Shown here piece after piece: positions 49,785 through 59,413 of a DNA stretch of 59,673 bases. The DNA is taken from the NCBI GenBank assembly GCA_903916255.1, contig CAIWVW010000109.1, positions 1 to 59,673 on the forward strand, read 5' to 3'. Numbering within the stretch: position 1 is the stretch's first letter; every line of letters begins with the position of its first letter. Made by a program: the position numbers and the translations under genes. The stretch comes from an uncultured Bacteroidota bacterium. GTDB taxonomy: Bacteria; Bacteroidota; Bacteroidia; JABEUT01. The notes under the pieces were generated by a model. That model saw only the letters and a list, made by a program, of their open reading frames with translations. It did not search any database and was not told the origin of the DNA.

Positions 49785-52700
49785 ATGAACAAAATTATAC
49801 GCTTTGTGTGCTTTGGTTTAGTTGTTTTTTACTCTTCGGTAATTACCACCAAAGTATATGCTCAAAAACCCCTTAATAATGAAACTATTGAAAGAATAGT
49901 TTCCTATTGGTCATCTACTTTTGAAGAAATGAGGGTAGAACAGGGTGTAAGCAGGCAGGAATTTGATACTTACAACCGATTTTTTGAACATCAGATAGAT
50001 TCTATCCAAACCGAATTTATGAAGGGTATGTGGGCAGGAACTGTTACTGTTTCGAATGTGAAAGATTACATGGCTAAAAAGAAAGTAATTTTTGAAGGAA
50101 TGTTAAATAACTTTCAGGCTGTAGAAAAAGAGTTTCCTTCATCAGTAGACGAATACCGCTATAAAAAACGCCCAAGACTTAGTGCTGACAGCTGTTTTCC
50201 CGCCTGTTACAACACAGGTTTTGAAGATGGAACCTTTGACGGGTGGTATGGATTTTATGCAGTAAATAATTCAACCAGGACTACTTTTAATATTTCTGCA
50301 CCTATAGGCGGCTATTTAGGTGCTGTTACTGTGGGCGCTGCCGACCCCAATACAGGAACCAATCAACTTAGAATTACTTCTGGAGTTGTTACTGACCCAT
50401 TCCTGAATGCCTATTCCACTTATTCCATGCCGGAGGTTTCTCCTTATGGTGGAAATCACTCTGTTTTGCTGGGTGATAGTTCTAAAAATGGCCAGGGTGT
50501 AGCTATTCTATCTCAATCTTTCCTTGTAACTTCTGCAACTGCCAGCATTACATATCAATACGCACTCTTTCTGGAAAACCCTTCTAATGCTTCTCATACA
50601 TACTATGAACAGCCCTTTTTTACAGTTAATGTAATTGACAATGTTACAGGAGATACTATTCCCGGTTGCGGTAGCTATCATCAGGATGCATTGATTGGTT
50701 CAAGTTCACCGGGATTTAAGGGTGTTTATTATCCTACTGAAGCTGACTCTGTTTACTGGAAAAACTGGACGCTTGCCAATGTACCTTTAAAGAATTATGT
50801 GGGCCATTGCGTAACAATTGTGTTTGAAGTGCAAGACTGTTCTTTGGGTGGTCACTTTGGCTATGCGTATGTAGATGCAAGTTGTAATCCTGAACAGGTA
50901 ATAGCGTCCTCTCCTGCACTATGCGGACAAGACTCCCTTTCTCTTACGGCTCCTCCCGGATATACTAATTATTTATGGTCGGGTAATCCTACTACAGGAA
51001 TCATAAGTAATGATACACTTCAAACAGTATACGTAAATGCAGGAGGTACATACACCGTAGTTGTTAAAAACCTAACAGGCGGGATTTGTACAGATACCTT
51101 GGTAATACATGTTGATAGTTTGGGTGGTACTATTCCCAGACCAAGTTTTACTGCTGATACAGTGTGTGCAGGTCAGCCTACCACCTTTATTAATACTTCC
51201 AGTCCGATATCGGGTCAGTTTTTCTGGGATTTCTATAATTTAGGAAACTATGAAGATTCTAATATTACAAATCCCACTTGGAGTTATTCTACCCCAGGTA
51301 CATATACAGTAAAACTATATGAATTAGATAGCGGTTGCGGTGCGTATTTTTATAAAAATATCATCGTATACCCATCTGTAGCTGGTGCCTTTACATATGC
51401 CGGTGCAGGATGCGCTCCTGAAACAGTAACATTCACCAACGGCACAGTGGGTGCAACCACCTATTACTGGAATTATGGTGACCCGTCCTCAGCACCAAAT
51501 GATACTTCTACTGCGGCAAGTGGTTCGCATACCTATACTAACCCTGGAACATATACGGTAACCATGATTGCCAGCAATGGCGGCCCATGCCCTGATACTA
51601 TCAGGCAGGTAATAAATGTGCAAGGCCCTCCAAAACCAATTATAACCGGAAGCGATTCTGTTTGTACAGGGGGTACAGATACCATATCTGTTACAGTTAT
51701 AGGTGGAGCAACCTATGTTTGGGCTCCCGGAGGACAAACCAGTTCCAGCATTGCTGTTACAATATCCGGCCCAACCACATATACCGTTACTGCCACCAAT
51801 GGCTGCGGAACTCATGATACTACGTTTACTGTCAATATCGGCGGTTTGCCCATAGCCTTGCTTACTGTAGATAAAGACACTATCTGTTCCGGTGATACTG
51901 TATTATTGATGGGAGGCGGCGGTGGTACCTATAAATGGAACACCGGAGCAACTACCAGTAATATTAAGGTTGTTCCCCTTATAACAACATCTTACACGGT
52001 GCATGTTTCCCAAGGTACAACTACCTGTTCAGATTCTGCTGAGGTAACTATTTTTGTTAACCCGAAAATTACTTCTGCTTTAGCCCTTTCAGGCGATTCT
52101 ATTTGCCCGGGTTCAGCAGCCACGCTTACTGTAAGTTCTTCTGGCGGCCCGCCAAATTATATTTGGAGTAACGGAGCAACTACCTCAAGTATTACTGTAA
52201 ACCCAGCCAATACAACTACGTATTATGTATTAGTGGGAGGTACCTGCGCCAATGATTCTATTGCACAGACTGTAACGGTTGTGCCCTATCCTACCATTAC
52301 AATAACTTCTTCCGATACGGTTTGTAAAGGCTCAACAGCCACAGTAACAGCCAGTGGTGCGAACACCTACTTATGGAATAATGGTTCTACCAATAACCCG
52401 ATAACTGTTACCGTAAATAACGATACAACATTGATTGTTACCGGTACAAACGGACATTGCACCAACCATAACGGAAAAACTATCGACATATATAATCCGT
52501 TGGTAAGCAGGTCAGGAAATGATACTGTTTGCCGTGGTGGAGCTGTATCTGTCGGAGTTCAGGTGAGCGGAGGAAACCATGTTTATACCTATTCATGGAA
52601 CAATGGTGTTACTTATGACAGTGCAGGCCCGTTAACAGTAGTTGCGCCTCCTACACAGTATATATGTACCGTTACAGATGGTTGCGGTTCTGTTGTAAAA

Positions 52701-53240
52701 GATACAATCAATATAAATCTGTATCCTACTCCTCATGATACATTTGCTCCAACGCCCGATACAATTTTAGGTGGTGGATTTGTAAACTTTGTGAATTATA
52801 CTACCAATGCTACCAATTATTACTGGAATTTGGGAGATGGTAACTATTCATCTGATACAACACCTTTCCATGAATATTTCCAGGCAGGTACATATTTGGT
52901 TACGCTTATAGCAACCAATACATACGGTTGCCGCGATACTATATCAAGGGATGTTTATGTAATAGAGAAATTAGTTGTGCCCAATGTGTTTACACCTAAC
53001 GGAGACGGACAAAATGATGTGTTCCACATTGAAGCAGGAAGTATGCAGACGTATGACATTCAAATTTTCAACCGCTGGGGACAATTGATATTCGAAACAA
53101 ATTCACCAAATATAGACTGGACAGGTAGAAGCTCCTCCGGTGAGTTGGAAGCTGACGGTACCTATTATTATGTAATAAAAGCTACCGACTACGATGGAAA
53201 ATCATTCAGCCTGGATGGATTTGTACAACTTATCAGGTAA
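49785..53240 (+). CDS. Large Ig/PKD-repeat surface protein with gliding-motility/T9SS type B C-terminal domain
   Basis: 1151 residues. Signal peptide (NKIIRFVCFGLVVFYSSVITTKVYAQ); a helical region (about 27-125: ETIERIVSYWSSTFEEMRVEQG...); a domain beginning CYNTGFEDGTFDGWYG that looks like a carbohydrate-binding-type jelly roll (about 140-370); two PKD domains with FWDFYNLGNYEDS and YYWNYGDPSSAP; about five Ig-like repeats of the D.IC.G....L...GG..Y.W..G...S.I.V pattern; another PKD (YYWNLGDGNYSSDTTPFHEYFQAGTYLVTLIATN); and the type B C-terminal domain NVFTPNGDGQNDVFHIEAG...IQIFNRWGQLIFE...DGTYYYVIKATDYDGKSFSLDGFVQLIR. Presumed surface adhesin exported by T9SS. Confidence 0.93.
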   Translation: MNKIIRFVCFGLVVFYSSVITTKVYAQKPLNNETIERIVSYWSSTFEEMRVEQGVSRQEFDTYNRFFEHQIDSIQTEFMKGMWAGTVTVSNVKDYMAKKKVIFEGMLNNFQAVEKEFPSSVDEYRYKKRPRLSADSCFPACYNTGFEDGTFDGWYGFYAVNNSTRTTFNISAPIGGYLGAVTVGAADPNTGTNQLRITSGVVTDPFLNAYSTYSMPEVSPYGGNHSVLLGDSSKNGQGVAILSQSFLVTSATASITYQYALFLENPSNASHTYYEQPFFTVNVIDNVTGDTIPGCGSYHQDALIGSSSPGFKGVYYPTEADSVYWKNWTLANVPLKNYVGHCVTIVFEVQDCSLGGHFGYAYVDASCNPEQVIASSPALCGQDSLSLTAPPGYTNYLWSGNPTTGIISNDTLQTVYVNAGGTYTVVVKNLTGGICTDTLVIHVDSLGGTIPRPSFTADTVCAGQPTTFINTSSPISGQFFWDFYNLGNYEDSNITNPTWSYSTPGTYTVKLYELDSGCGAYFYKNIIVYPSVAGAFTYAGAGCAPETVTFTNGTVGATTYYWNYGDPSSAPNDTSTAASGSHTYTNPGTYTVTMIASNGGPCPDTIRQVINVQGPPKPIITGSDSVCTGGTDTISVTVIGGATYVWAPGGQTSSSIAVTISGPTTYTVTATNGCGTHDTTFTVNIGGLPIALLTVDKDTICSGDTVLLMGGGGGTYKWNTGATTSNIKVVPLITTSYTVHVSQGTTTCSDSAEVTIFVNPKITSALALSGDSICPGSAATLTVSSSGGPPNYIWSNGATTSSITVNPANTTTYYVLVGGTCANDSIAQTVTVVPYPTITITSSDTVCKGSTATVTASGANTYLWNNGSTNNPITVTVNNDTTLIVTGTNGHCTNHNGKTIDIYNPLVSRSGNDTVCRGGAVSVGVQVSGGNHVYTYSWNNGVTYDSAGPLTVVAPPTQYICTVTDGCGSVVKDTININLYPTPHDTFAPTPDTILGGGFVNFVNYTTNATNYYWNLGDGNYSSDTTPFHEYFQAGTYLVTLIATNTYGCRDTISRDVYVIEKLVVPNVFTPNGDGQNDVFHIEAGSMQTYDIQIFNRWGQLIFETNSPNIDWTGRSSSGELEADGTYYYVIKATDYDGKSFSLDGFVQLIR

Positions 53241-53260
53241 ATAGTTAGTAAGAATTAGTG

Positions 53261-53293
53261 AAAAAGGGATGCTTTTAAAGTATCCCTTTTTTT
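53261..53293. terminator. Bidirectional terminator between convergent genes
   Basis: Stem AAAAAGGGATGC (53261-53272) with GTATCCCTTTTT (53280-53291, one G-T pair), loop TTTTAAA, then T run. Arms carry A and T tracts on both sides, so it can act for both the T9SS gene and the convergent lipoprotein gene, whose stop codon it overlaps. Confidence 0.85.
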
Positions 53294-54029
53294 ATCGGGC
53301 AAAGGAACTGTCTTCCATTTCAAGGTCGGCTGAAAAGTCAGCCAGAATACCCTGGTCGGGTAACGATTGTATGCTTACTTTTTTCAGGTATATCTTACTC
53401 AGGTTAAGCAATAAAACAGCCCCTCCGTATTTAACCGGCAATTGTTTCTTTGCTTGGTTGGTAATGGCATCTAAACTGGGGCGAAAAGAATACCATGCAT
53501 TTTTTTGTATTTTTTCCTCGATATCTTTTTCAAATATGGCAGAGGTCAGGTTCAGCAGCACATCACCTGAAGATTGTTCCAATTTTACATGGCGGAAATA
53601 AAGCGTATCATTCTGCACTTCCGGAATGGCGGTTACTGTGATATCGGTTGATATCCCGGGGCTTAAAAAAAGGATATGCGTATTGCCTGATAAGTGCATT
53701 TTTATGGAAATAAGGTTACCAACTACACTAAGAATGGGGTTTTCCAGATATAAATCTTTAAAGCGCTTGTCGCAATCGGCTTGGCCGTTGCACACATAAT
53801 ACTTGCCATAAGTAGGGGCAAAGAGTATTGCATTAATTTGGTTTTGAAGTTCAAGTATTGGAATGAAAACAGGCAGGTCGATTTTTTCAATCGGTTTGGA
53901 AGGAGATGGCGTTGCGACAGTAACAGGAATGATATTGTCTTTTACCTCCACTTTCGATATGTTTTTATGGCTTTTGCAGCCAAAAAGAAATAACGGTGGA
54001 ACAAGGAATGCTAGAATGGTCTTATTCAT
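53292..54029 (-). CDS. DUF4403-like lipoprotein, short form
   Basis: 245 residues from ATG 54029 (a frame-open ATG at 54050 adds seven). Lipoprotein signal NKTILAFLVPPLFLFGC with the lipobox cysteine at residue 17. The segment LPVFIPILELQNQINAILF resembles the start of DUF4403, a TULIP/BPI-like lipid-binding fold, and later parts (ISTDITVTAIPEVQNDTLYFRHVKLEQSSGDVLLNL) fit one half of it. Typical members are about twice as long, so this may be a single-half form; assignment is tentative. Probably outer-membrane or periplasmic. Confidence 0.65.
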   Translation of the reverse strand: MNKTILAFLVPPLFLFGCKSHKNISKVEVKDNIIPVTVATPSPSKPIEKIDLPVFIPILELQNQINAILFAPTYGKYYVCNGQADCDKRFKDLYLENPILSVVGNLISIKMHLSGNTHILFLSPGISTDITVTAIPEVQNDTLYFRHVKLEQSSGDVLLNLTSAIFEKDIEEKIQKNAWYSFRPSLDAITNQAKKQLPVKYGGAVLLLNLSKIYLKKVSIQSLPDQGILADFSADLEMEDSSFAR

Positions 54030-54149
54030 GGATATGCTGCTATACTGCAAATTAAAGGTATTTCTGCAAATGTTCGTCTGATTAAAGCGGAGCTGGTAAA
54101 AATGCCAATCAATTTACATATTTTAACAGCCACTAATATCTGAATATTG

Positions 54150-54157
54150 TATCTTTG
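54150..54157 (+). promoter_or_regulatory. Candidate -7 box (TATCTTTG) of the Bax inhibitor-like gene
   Basis: TATCTTTG fits TAnnTTTG exactly and lies 30 bp before the ATG at 54188. A -33 TTG was not found. Confidence 0.45.
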
Positions 54158-54187
54158 CAGTAAGAAATAAAACCTCAATTAAGTATT

Positions 54188-54928
54188 ATGGATAATCAAA
54201 ATTTTAATTTTAAAGAACCAATAGAAATTCAGACTGTAAGTTCTGAAGTAATGTCAAAAACATTTACCGCACGGGTATTCTCATGGATGTTTGTCGGACT
54301 TGCAATTACAGGAATTATCTCTTATTTATTTGCATCCTCTCCAAGCCTTATCGGATTAGTGTATGAAACCACAGAAACCGGACTTAGGATGGCTCCGTTA
54401 GGATGGGTTGCTGCACTTGCTCCTTTTGCCATTCTGTTGGTTATGGGGTTAGGGTTAAACAAACTCTCTTATACTGCAATAGTTGCTTCTTTTGTTGCAT
54501 TCTCTGCGCTTATAGGGATAAGTTTAAGCAGCATATTTATGCGGTATACGGAAGGTTCAATTGCCACAATCTTCTTTGTTACCTCGGGCATGTTCGGGGT
54601 TATGGCCTTTGTGGGCTATGTTACGCATAATGACTTAACGAAACTCGGGCCGATATTGATGATGGGCCTTATGGGTGTTATCATTGCAACAATTGTAAAT
54701 GTGTTTATAGGAAGTTCATCACTCTATTACATGTTGAATTATTTAATGGTAGTCATCTTCACCGGATTCATTGCCTATGATGTTCAGAAAATAAAGGCAA
54801 TCGGAGCACAAATCAATGCCGACGGTTCAACCACAGGAAAATTAGCGGTGTGGTGTGCGTTGAGCATTTACCTCGATTTTATTAACCTTTTTCTTGCACT
54901 TTTAAGGATTTTCGGGAACAGAAGATAA
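54188..54928 (+). CDS. Bax inhibitor-1 / YccA family membrane protein
   Basis: 246 residues with seven hydrophobic segments. Family motifs: FTARVFSWMFVGLAITGIISYLFA at the first helix, GVMAFVGYVTHNDLTKLGPILMMGLMGVIIATIVNVF, and FTGFIAYDVQKIKAIG near the C terminus, ending ALSIYLDFINLFLALLRIFGNRR, which is the conserved last helix. Bacterial members include calcium-leak channels (BsYetJ) and the FtsH-modulating YccA. Inner membrane. Closed by a terminator at 54949. Confidence 0.95.
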   Translation: MDNQNFNFKEPIEIQTVSSEVMSKTFTARVFSWMFVGLAITGIISYLFASSPSLIGLVYETTETGLRMAPLGWVAALAPFAILLVMGLGLNKLSYTAIVASFVAFSALIGISLSSIFMRYTEGSIATIFFVTSGMFGVMAFVGYVTHNDLTKLGPILMMGLMGVIIATIVNVFIGSSSLYYMLNYLMVVIFTGFIAYDVQKIKAIGAQINADGSTTGKLAVWCALSIYLDFINLFLALLRIFGNRR

Positions 54929-54948
54929 GCCGTTAAGAATAAACAAAT

Positions 54949-54983
54949 AAAAAACCCTGTCATTAAAATGGACAGGGTTTTTT
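54949..54983 (+). terminator. Rho-independent terminator after the Bax inhibitor-like gene
   Basis: Stem AAAACCCTGTC (54951-54961) with GACAGGGTTTT (54971-54981), 9-nt loop, T run after. It lies 22 bp after the stop codon and directly precedes the uvrA promoter. Confidence 0.9.
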
Positions 54984-54984
54984 G

Positions 54985-55016
54985 TTGTCTCCAAGGACTA
55001 AATAGTCGTAATTTTG
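54985..55016 (+). promoter_or_regulatory. Promoter of uvrA
   Basis: TTG at 54985-54987, 21 bp, then TAATTTTG at 55009-55016, matching the -7 consensus. The TTG at 55014 that would extend the frame lies inside this box, so the start is placed at GTG 55035. Confidence 0.6.
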
Positions 55017-55034
55017 CAAACCTTTTATAGAAAC

Positions 55035-57872
55035 GTGAAAACTGCCGAGCCGAAAGTAAAGATAGATTCGAAAAAAATAATAGTGATTAAGGGTGCGCGC
55101 ATGCACAACCTTAAAAACATTGACTTGACTATTCCCCGAAATAAACTTACGGTCGTAACAGGTGTTTCCGGTTCAGGAAAGTCATCTTTGGCATTTGATA
55201 CATTATATGCCGAAGGGCAGCGCAGGTATGTTGAATCTCTTTCTGCGTATGCGAGGCAGTTCTTAGGGAAGATTAATAAACCCGATGTGGATTATATAAG
55301 CGGTATATCTCCCGCTATTGCCATCGAGCAGAAGGTGGTTACCCGCACATCGCGCTCTACGGTTGGAACATCATCGGAAGTATACGATTATTTGAAATTG
55401 CTGTATGCCCGTATCGGAATTACCTATTCACCCGTTTCAGGAAAGCAGGTGAAGCGGGAGACCGTTACTGATGTGGTAAATTATATCTTTTCCTTAAAAA
55501 AAGGAGCTATGGCTATGATATTGGCTCCATTTATATTGAAAGACGGCAGAACACCGGAGGAACAACTCAATTTACTTTTGCAGCAAGGCTTTTCACGAAT
55601 TTTGGTTGGCGATGCGATTATGCAGGTTTCTGATATTCTAGAATCAAAAGCAAAGAATGTTAACCCCGAAGATTTAAAGATATTAATTGACCGTGTTGAA
55701 ATGGGTCAGGACGAAGAAGAAGAATTGAAAATGCGAGTTGCGGATTCGGTGCAGACCGCTTTTTACGAAGGAAACAATATTTGCGAGATTTCAGTTTTGG
55801 ATGGAAAGAAAAAGTCACTGAAGAAATTCTCCGACCGTTTTGAAGCAGATGGAATAAAGTTTGAAGAACCTTCGGTGCATTTTTTCAGTTTTAATAACCC
55901 GGTAGGAGCATGCAAGCGGTGCGACGGTTTTGGAAGCGTGATAGATATTGATGAGGATTTAGTAATTCCAGACAAAAGTTTATCTGTTTACGAAGACTGT
56001 GTGGCTTGTTGGAAAGGCGAGAAAATGAGCTGGTGGAGAGACCAGGTGGTTAAACATGCTAGGGAATGCGGCTTTCCTTTGCACAGAAGCTATTGCGATT
56101 TAACCGATAAAGAAAAAGCCATGCTTTGGGATGGCACTAAATATTTTGATGGCTTGCATAAGTTTTTCCTCCATCTCGAACAGGAAAGCTATAAGATTCA
56201 ATACCGTGTTATGCTTTCCCGCTATCGTGGAAAAACGCTTTGTCCGGATTGCAAAGGCACCCGCATTCGTAAGGATGCAGGCTATGTAAAGATAGGAGAT
56301 AAGTCTATCATAGATATAGTATTGATGCCTGTTTCAGACTGTCTGCCGTTTTTTCAAAAACTGCCCGAATTGCTCGATGAAAACCAACGCTCGGTTGCCC
56401 GCAGGTTATTGCTTGAAATCACCAGCCGCCTCCAGTTTATGGGCGATGTGGGGTTGGGATATTTGGTTCTCAACCGTGCCTCCAATACCCTTTCCGGCGG
56501 GGAATCGCAACGGTTGAACATTGCAAATTCATTGGGCAGTGCGTTGGTAGGCTCTTTATATATACTGGATGAACCGAGTATTGGTTTGCATCACCGCGAT
56601 ACACAACGGCTCATAAAAGTACTGAAATCCCTCCGAGATATGGGTAATACTTTAGTAATAGTGGAGCACGACGAAGAAATTATGCGCGCTGCTGATAACA
56701 TAGTAGATATTGGCCCCTTGGCAGGCATTAATGGTGGTAAGGTAGTGTTTGAAGGTACAATAGATGAACTTGAAAATGAAAAGGACAGCCTAACTGCGAG
56801 GTATTTAACCGGAAAAGATAAAATTGAGTTGCCAAAGAAAAGAAGGAAAGCAACCAATTTTATCGAACTTCACAAGGCACAGGCTAATAATTTAAAAGGT
56901 ATAAATGTAAAATTTCCCACTGGCGCATTTACTGTGGTAACAGGCGTTTCGGGTTCAGGTAAATCGACGCTGATAAAAAGTATTCTCTACCCGGCTATGA
57001 AAAGGCAACTGGGTGAAATAACAGGCGAAAAGATAGGTGCATTCGATAAATTAACAGGGAGTTTGGATAAAATTACATCGGTGGAAATGGTTGACCAGAG
57101 CCCTATTGGCAGGTCTTCACGCTCTAATCCGGTGACCTATATAAAAGCATTTGATGATATCCGAACCCTTTTTGCTGACCAGAAATTAGCAAAGATGAGA
57201 GGGTATAAAGCATCGCATTTTTCTTTCAATGTACCCGGCGGACGTTGTGATATTTGCGAAGGAGAAGGGCAAATAACCATCGAAATGCAGTTTATGGCCG
57301 ATGTTCATTTGGAGTGCGATGCCTGCAATGGTAAACGATACAAGCACGATGTGCTGGAAGTGGAATACCGCGGAAAGAACATTTCCGATATATTGAACTT
57401 AACCGTTTCTGAAGCGATTGAATTTTTTGCCGGTGGCGAAAAAGATGCCTTACACAGAAGATTGGTAGATAACCTACGTCCATTGCAAGATGTGGGAATG
57501 GGCTATGTACATTTAGGGCAATCATCAGGCACATTAAGCGGAGGAGAGGCACAACGTATAAAACTGGCTTCCTTTTTGCGCAAAGGCGCAGAGCAAAACC
57601 AAACGCTTTTTATTTTTGACGAACCAACCACCGGTTTGCATTTCCATGATATTGCAAAACTGCTGAAATCTTTTTCATTATTGGTGGACAGGGGGCATAC
57701 CCTAATAGTTATTGAACACCACCCCGACGTTATTAAATGCGCAGACTGGCTCATAGACCTCGGACCGGAAGGCGGTAACATGGGCGGTAACCTAGTATTT
57801 GAAGGCGTGCCGGAAGATATTTTGAAATGCAGGGAAAGCTATACGGCGGAGAGCTTGAGGGGGAAGATGTAA
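55035..57872 (+). CDS. uvrA: Excinuclease ABC subunit A
   Basis: 945 residues from GTG 55035. Damage-recognition ATPase of nucleotide excision repair. Two ABC modules: Walker [10 protein letters not shown] (N-terminal) and GVSGSGKST (C-terminal), signatures [12 protein letters not shown] and [12 protein letters not shown], Walker [11 protein letters not shown] and [10 protein letters not shown]. The C-terminal zinc finger [14 protein letters not shown]...CDACNG is complete. In the first half, only CKRCDGFG and CPDCKGTR remain: the CxxC that normally precedes FSFNNP is absent ([21 protein letters not shown]), which I believe is usual in Bacteroidota UvrA. UvrB and UvrC are not in the window. 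Confidence 0.97.
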   Translation: MKTAEPKVKIDSKKIIVIKGARMHNLKNIDLTIPRNKLTVVTGVSGSGKSSLAFDTLYAEGQRRYVESLSAYARQFLGKINKPDVDYISGISPAIAIEQKVVTRTSRSTVGTSSEVYDYLKLLYARIGITYSPVSGKQVKRETVTDVVNYIFSLKKGAMAMILAPFILKDGRTPEEQLNLLLQQGFSRILVGDAIMQVSDILESKAKNVNPEDLKILIDRVEMGQDEEEELKMRVADSVQTAFYEGNNICEISVLDGKKKSLKKFSDRFEADGIKFEEPSVHFFSFNNPVGACKRCDGFGSVIDIDEDLVIPDKSLSVYEDCVACWKGEKMSWWRDQVVKHARECGFPLHRSYCDLTDKEKAMLWDGTKYFDGLHKFFLHLEQESYKIQYRVMLSRYRGKTLCPDCKGTRIRKDAGYVKIGDKSIIDIVLMPVSDCLPFFQKLPELLDENQRSVARRLLLEITSRLQFMGDVGLGYLVLNRASNTLSGGESQRLNIANSLGSALVGSLYILDEPSIGLHHRDTQRLIKVLKSLRDMGNTLVIVEHDEEIMRAADNIVDIGPLAGINGGKVVFEGTIDELENEKDSLTARYLTGKDKIELPKKRRKATNFIELHKAQANNLKGINVKFPTGAFTVVTGVSGSGKSTLIKSILYPAMKRQLGEITGEKIGAFDKLTGSLDKITSVEMVDQSPIGRSSRSNPVTYIKAFDDIRTLFADQKLAKMRGYKASHFSFNVPGGRCDICEGEGQITIEMQFMADVHLECDACNGKRYKHDVLEVEYRGKNISDILNLTVSEAIEFFAGGEKDALHRRLVDNLRPLQDVGMGYVHLGQSSGTLSGGEAQRIKLASFLRKGAEQNQTLFIFDEPTTGLHFHDIAKLLKSFSLLVDRGHTLIVIEHHPDVIKCADWLIDLGPEGGNMGGNLVFEGVPEDILKCRESYTAESLRGKM

Positions 57873-57904
57873 AAAAAGAGTGAATCGAGCCTTTTAGTGG
57901 GGTC

Positions 57905-57960
57905 GCAAAATACCATCTACCTCCCAAAACTTACCAACTACAGCCCAAAAGTTACCATCC
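57905..57960. repeat. Imperfect 21-bp direct repeats upstream of the Kelch gene
   Basis: CCCAAAACTTACCA at 57923-57936 and CCCAAAAGTTACCA at 57944-57957 are spaced 21 bp apart, and GCAAAATACCATCTACCT just before looks like a third, weaker unit. Spacing of two helical turns suggests a site for a dimeric or tandem regulator, 90-120 bp before the Kelch gene start. Function is inference. Confidence 0.5.
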
Positions 57961-58044
57961 AATAAATAGCGCCTTCATGTTCTAAAATCATAGTATATAT
58001 TCGCAACGTTGAAAATATATTAAACATCTAGTAAAATCGAAATC

Positions 58045-59286
58045 ATGAAAAAACTACACATTAAAACCTTGATGGGCACTATAGCGATAGTGTTTTCTTT
58101 ATCCGCAGAAGCGCAGTATGCGTGGACACAAAAAACCAGTTTCCCCGGAAATGCAAGAACGGCTGCAGCTTGCTTTTCTATTGGCCATTATGGTTATGTT
58201 GGATGCGGCTCGACAACATCAAGTTCTTCCAGCTATACCGATTGGTGGAGATGGGATAAAAATACCAATACCTGGACTCAGGTAGCATCTTATCCGGGTG
58301 CGGCACAATATGGCTGCAGTTACTTTACAATAGGAAGTAAAGGGTATGTAGGATTGGGTATTAAAGGCTCGACTAAAGCAACCGATTTATGGTCGTATGA
58401 TACCACAACCAATGCATGGACACAAATGGCTACTTTTCCCGGTGTGGGCAGATATAGCGCTTTTGCTTTCGTAATTGGAACTAACGCATATATATGCTGC
58501 GGTAATCCGGGCTCTCCGCCATACCGCACGGATTGCTGGAAGTATAATTCTGTGAATAATACCTGGACTCAAATAGCAAGTTTTCCTGTTTCCGGTATTG
58601 AAACTAATTTGGTGTTCAGCATTGGAAAATATGGTTATGCAGGTTGCGGAGGAAACGGCTCTACCAATACAAGTGCAATGTACCAATATGATACAACTTC
58701 CAATACTTGGACAGGGATTGCTTCAGTACCTACGGGTAGTACCGGATTGCTTTGCCCGGCCAATTTTGTTTTGGGTGATACAGCCTATAGTGTTTCCGGC
58801 GGAGCCTATTTTTTGTCCGATTATATCAGTACAAATTATATGTATAACCCAACTACAAACACTTGGGGCACCGGGGTTAAATTTCCCGGTACTGACCGGT
58901 ATTATGCAGTGGGTTTTTCAATTGGAAAATTCGGGTATATTACAACCGGAAATGACAGCACCAGTAACCTCCTTGGTGATTTATGGCAATACGGGCCTGT
59001 TTCAACGGAAGGTATAAATCCCATAAAAGCAGGCGATGTTAGCATGAATGTTTATCCAAATCCATCCAGCGGCATGGTTAATTTTGAATATACCAACTTA
59101 ACTACCGGAAATACCAAGCTGCTTATTACCGATGCCTTAGGCAGAACCATTTCAACCTATAATATTGGAGGCCAACAAGGAAAACTAAGCATAGATGAAA
59201 GCCAATTAAGCAATGGCGTTTATTTCTATCAGCTTAATTCCCAAGGCGCTGTTTTAACAACCGGAAAGTTGCTTATAGCAAGGTAG
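58045..59286 (+). CDS. Kelch-repeat secreted protein with T9SS type A sorting domain
   Basis: 413 residues. Signal peptide KKLHIKTLMGTIAIVFSLSAEAQ; six Kelch repeats (about 25-320) of the form W.YD..TNTWTQ.A.FPG..R....FSIG..GYVGCG, forming a beta-propeller; and a C-terminal type A T9SS sorting domain beginning VSMNVYPNPSSGMVNFEY with LLITDALGRTI and SNGVYFYQLNSQGAVLTTGKLLIAR. Exported to the surface by T9SS; the binding partner is unknown. Possible control through the 21-bp direct repeats upstream. Followed by a clear terminator. Confidence 0.93.
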   Translation: MKKLHIKTLMGTIAIVFSLSAEAQYAWTQKTSFPGNARTAAACFSIGHYGYVGCGSTTSSSSSYTDWWRWDKNTNTWTQVASYPGAAQYGCSYFTIGSKGYVGLGIKGSTKATDLWSYDTTTNAWTQMATFPGVGRYSAFAFVIGTNAYICCGNPGSPPYRTDCWKYNSVNNTWTQIASFPVSGIETNLVFSIGKYGYAGCGGNGSTNTSAMYQYDTTSNTWTGIASVPTGSTGLLCPANFVLGDTAYSVSGGAYFLSDYISTNYMYNPTTNTWGTGVKFPGTDRYYAVGFSIGKFGYITTGNDSTSNLLGDLWQYGPVSTEGINPIKAGDVSMNVYPNPSSGMVNFEYTNLTTGNTKLLITDALGRTISTYNIGGQQGKLSIDESQLSNGVYFYQLNSQGAVLTTGKLLIAR

Positions 59287-59308
59287 AACTAAAGGCACCT
59301 GATATATG

Positions 59309-59352
59309 GAAATTGGCTCTGAATTGTAAAATTCAGGGCCAATTTTGTTTTT
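59309..59352 (+). terminator. Rho-independent terminator after the Kelch gene
   Basis: Long stem AAATTGGCTCTGAATT (59310-59325) with AATTCAGGGCCAATTTT (59330-59345; one wobble pair), 4-nt loop, followed by TTTTT-rich sequence. Confidence 0.88.
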
Positions 59353-59376
59353 GTGAAGTTCCTGAATGGTCTGGAG

Positions 59377-59407
59377 TTGTATAATAAAAGTTTCATAACT
59401 ATATTTG
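59377..59407 (+). promoter_or_regulatory. Bacteroidota-type promoter of the comF-like gene
   Basis: TTG at 59377-59379, 20 bp, then TATATTTG at 59400-59407, an exact match to TAnnTTTG. It ends 6 bp before the ATG, so the transcript should be nearly leaderless. Confidence 0.65.
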
Positions 59408-59413
59408 CTTTTT

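Noticed and set aside
55014-55016. TTG start for UvrA
   Set aside because: It lies in the TAATTTTG -7 box; GTG 55035 is downstream and gives a normal N terminus.
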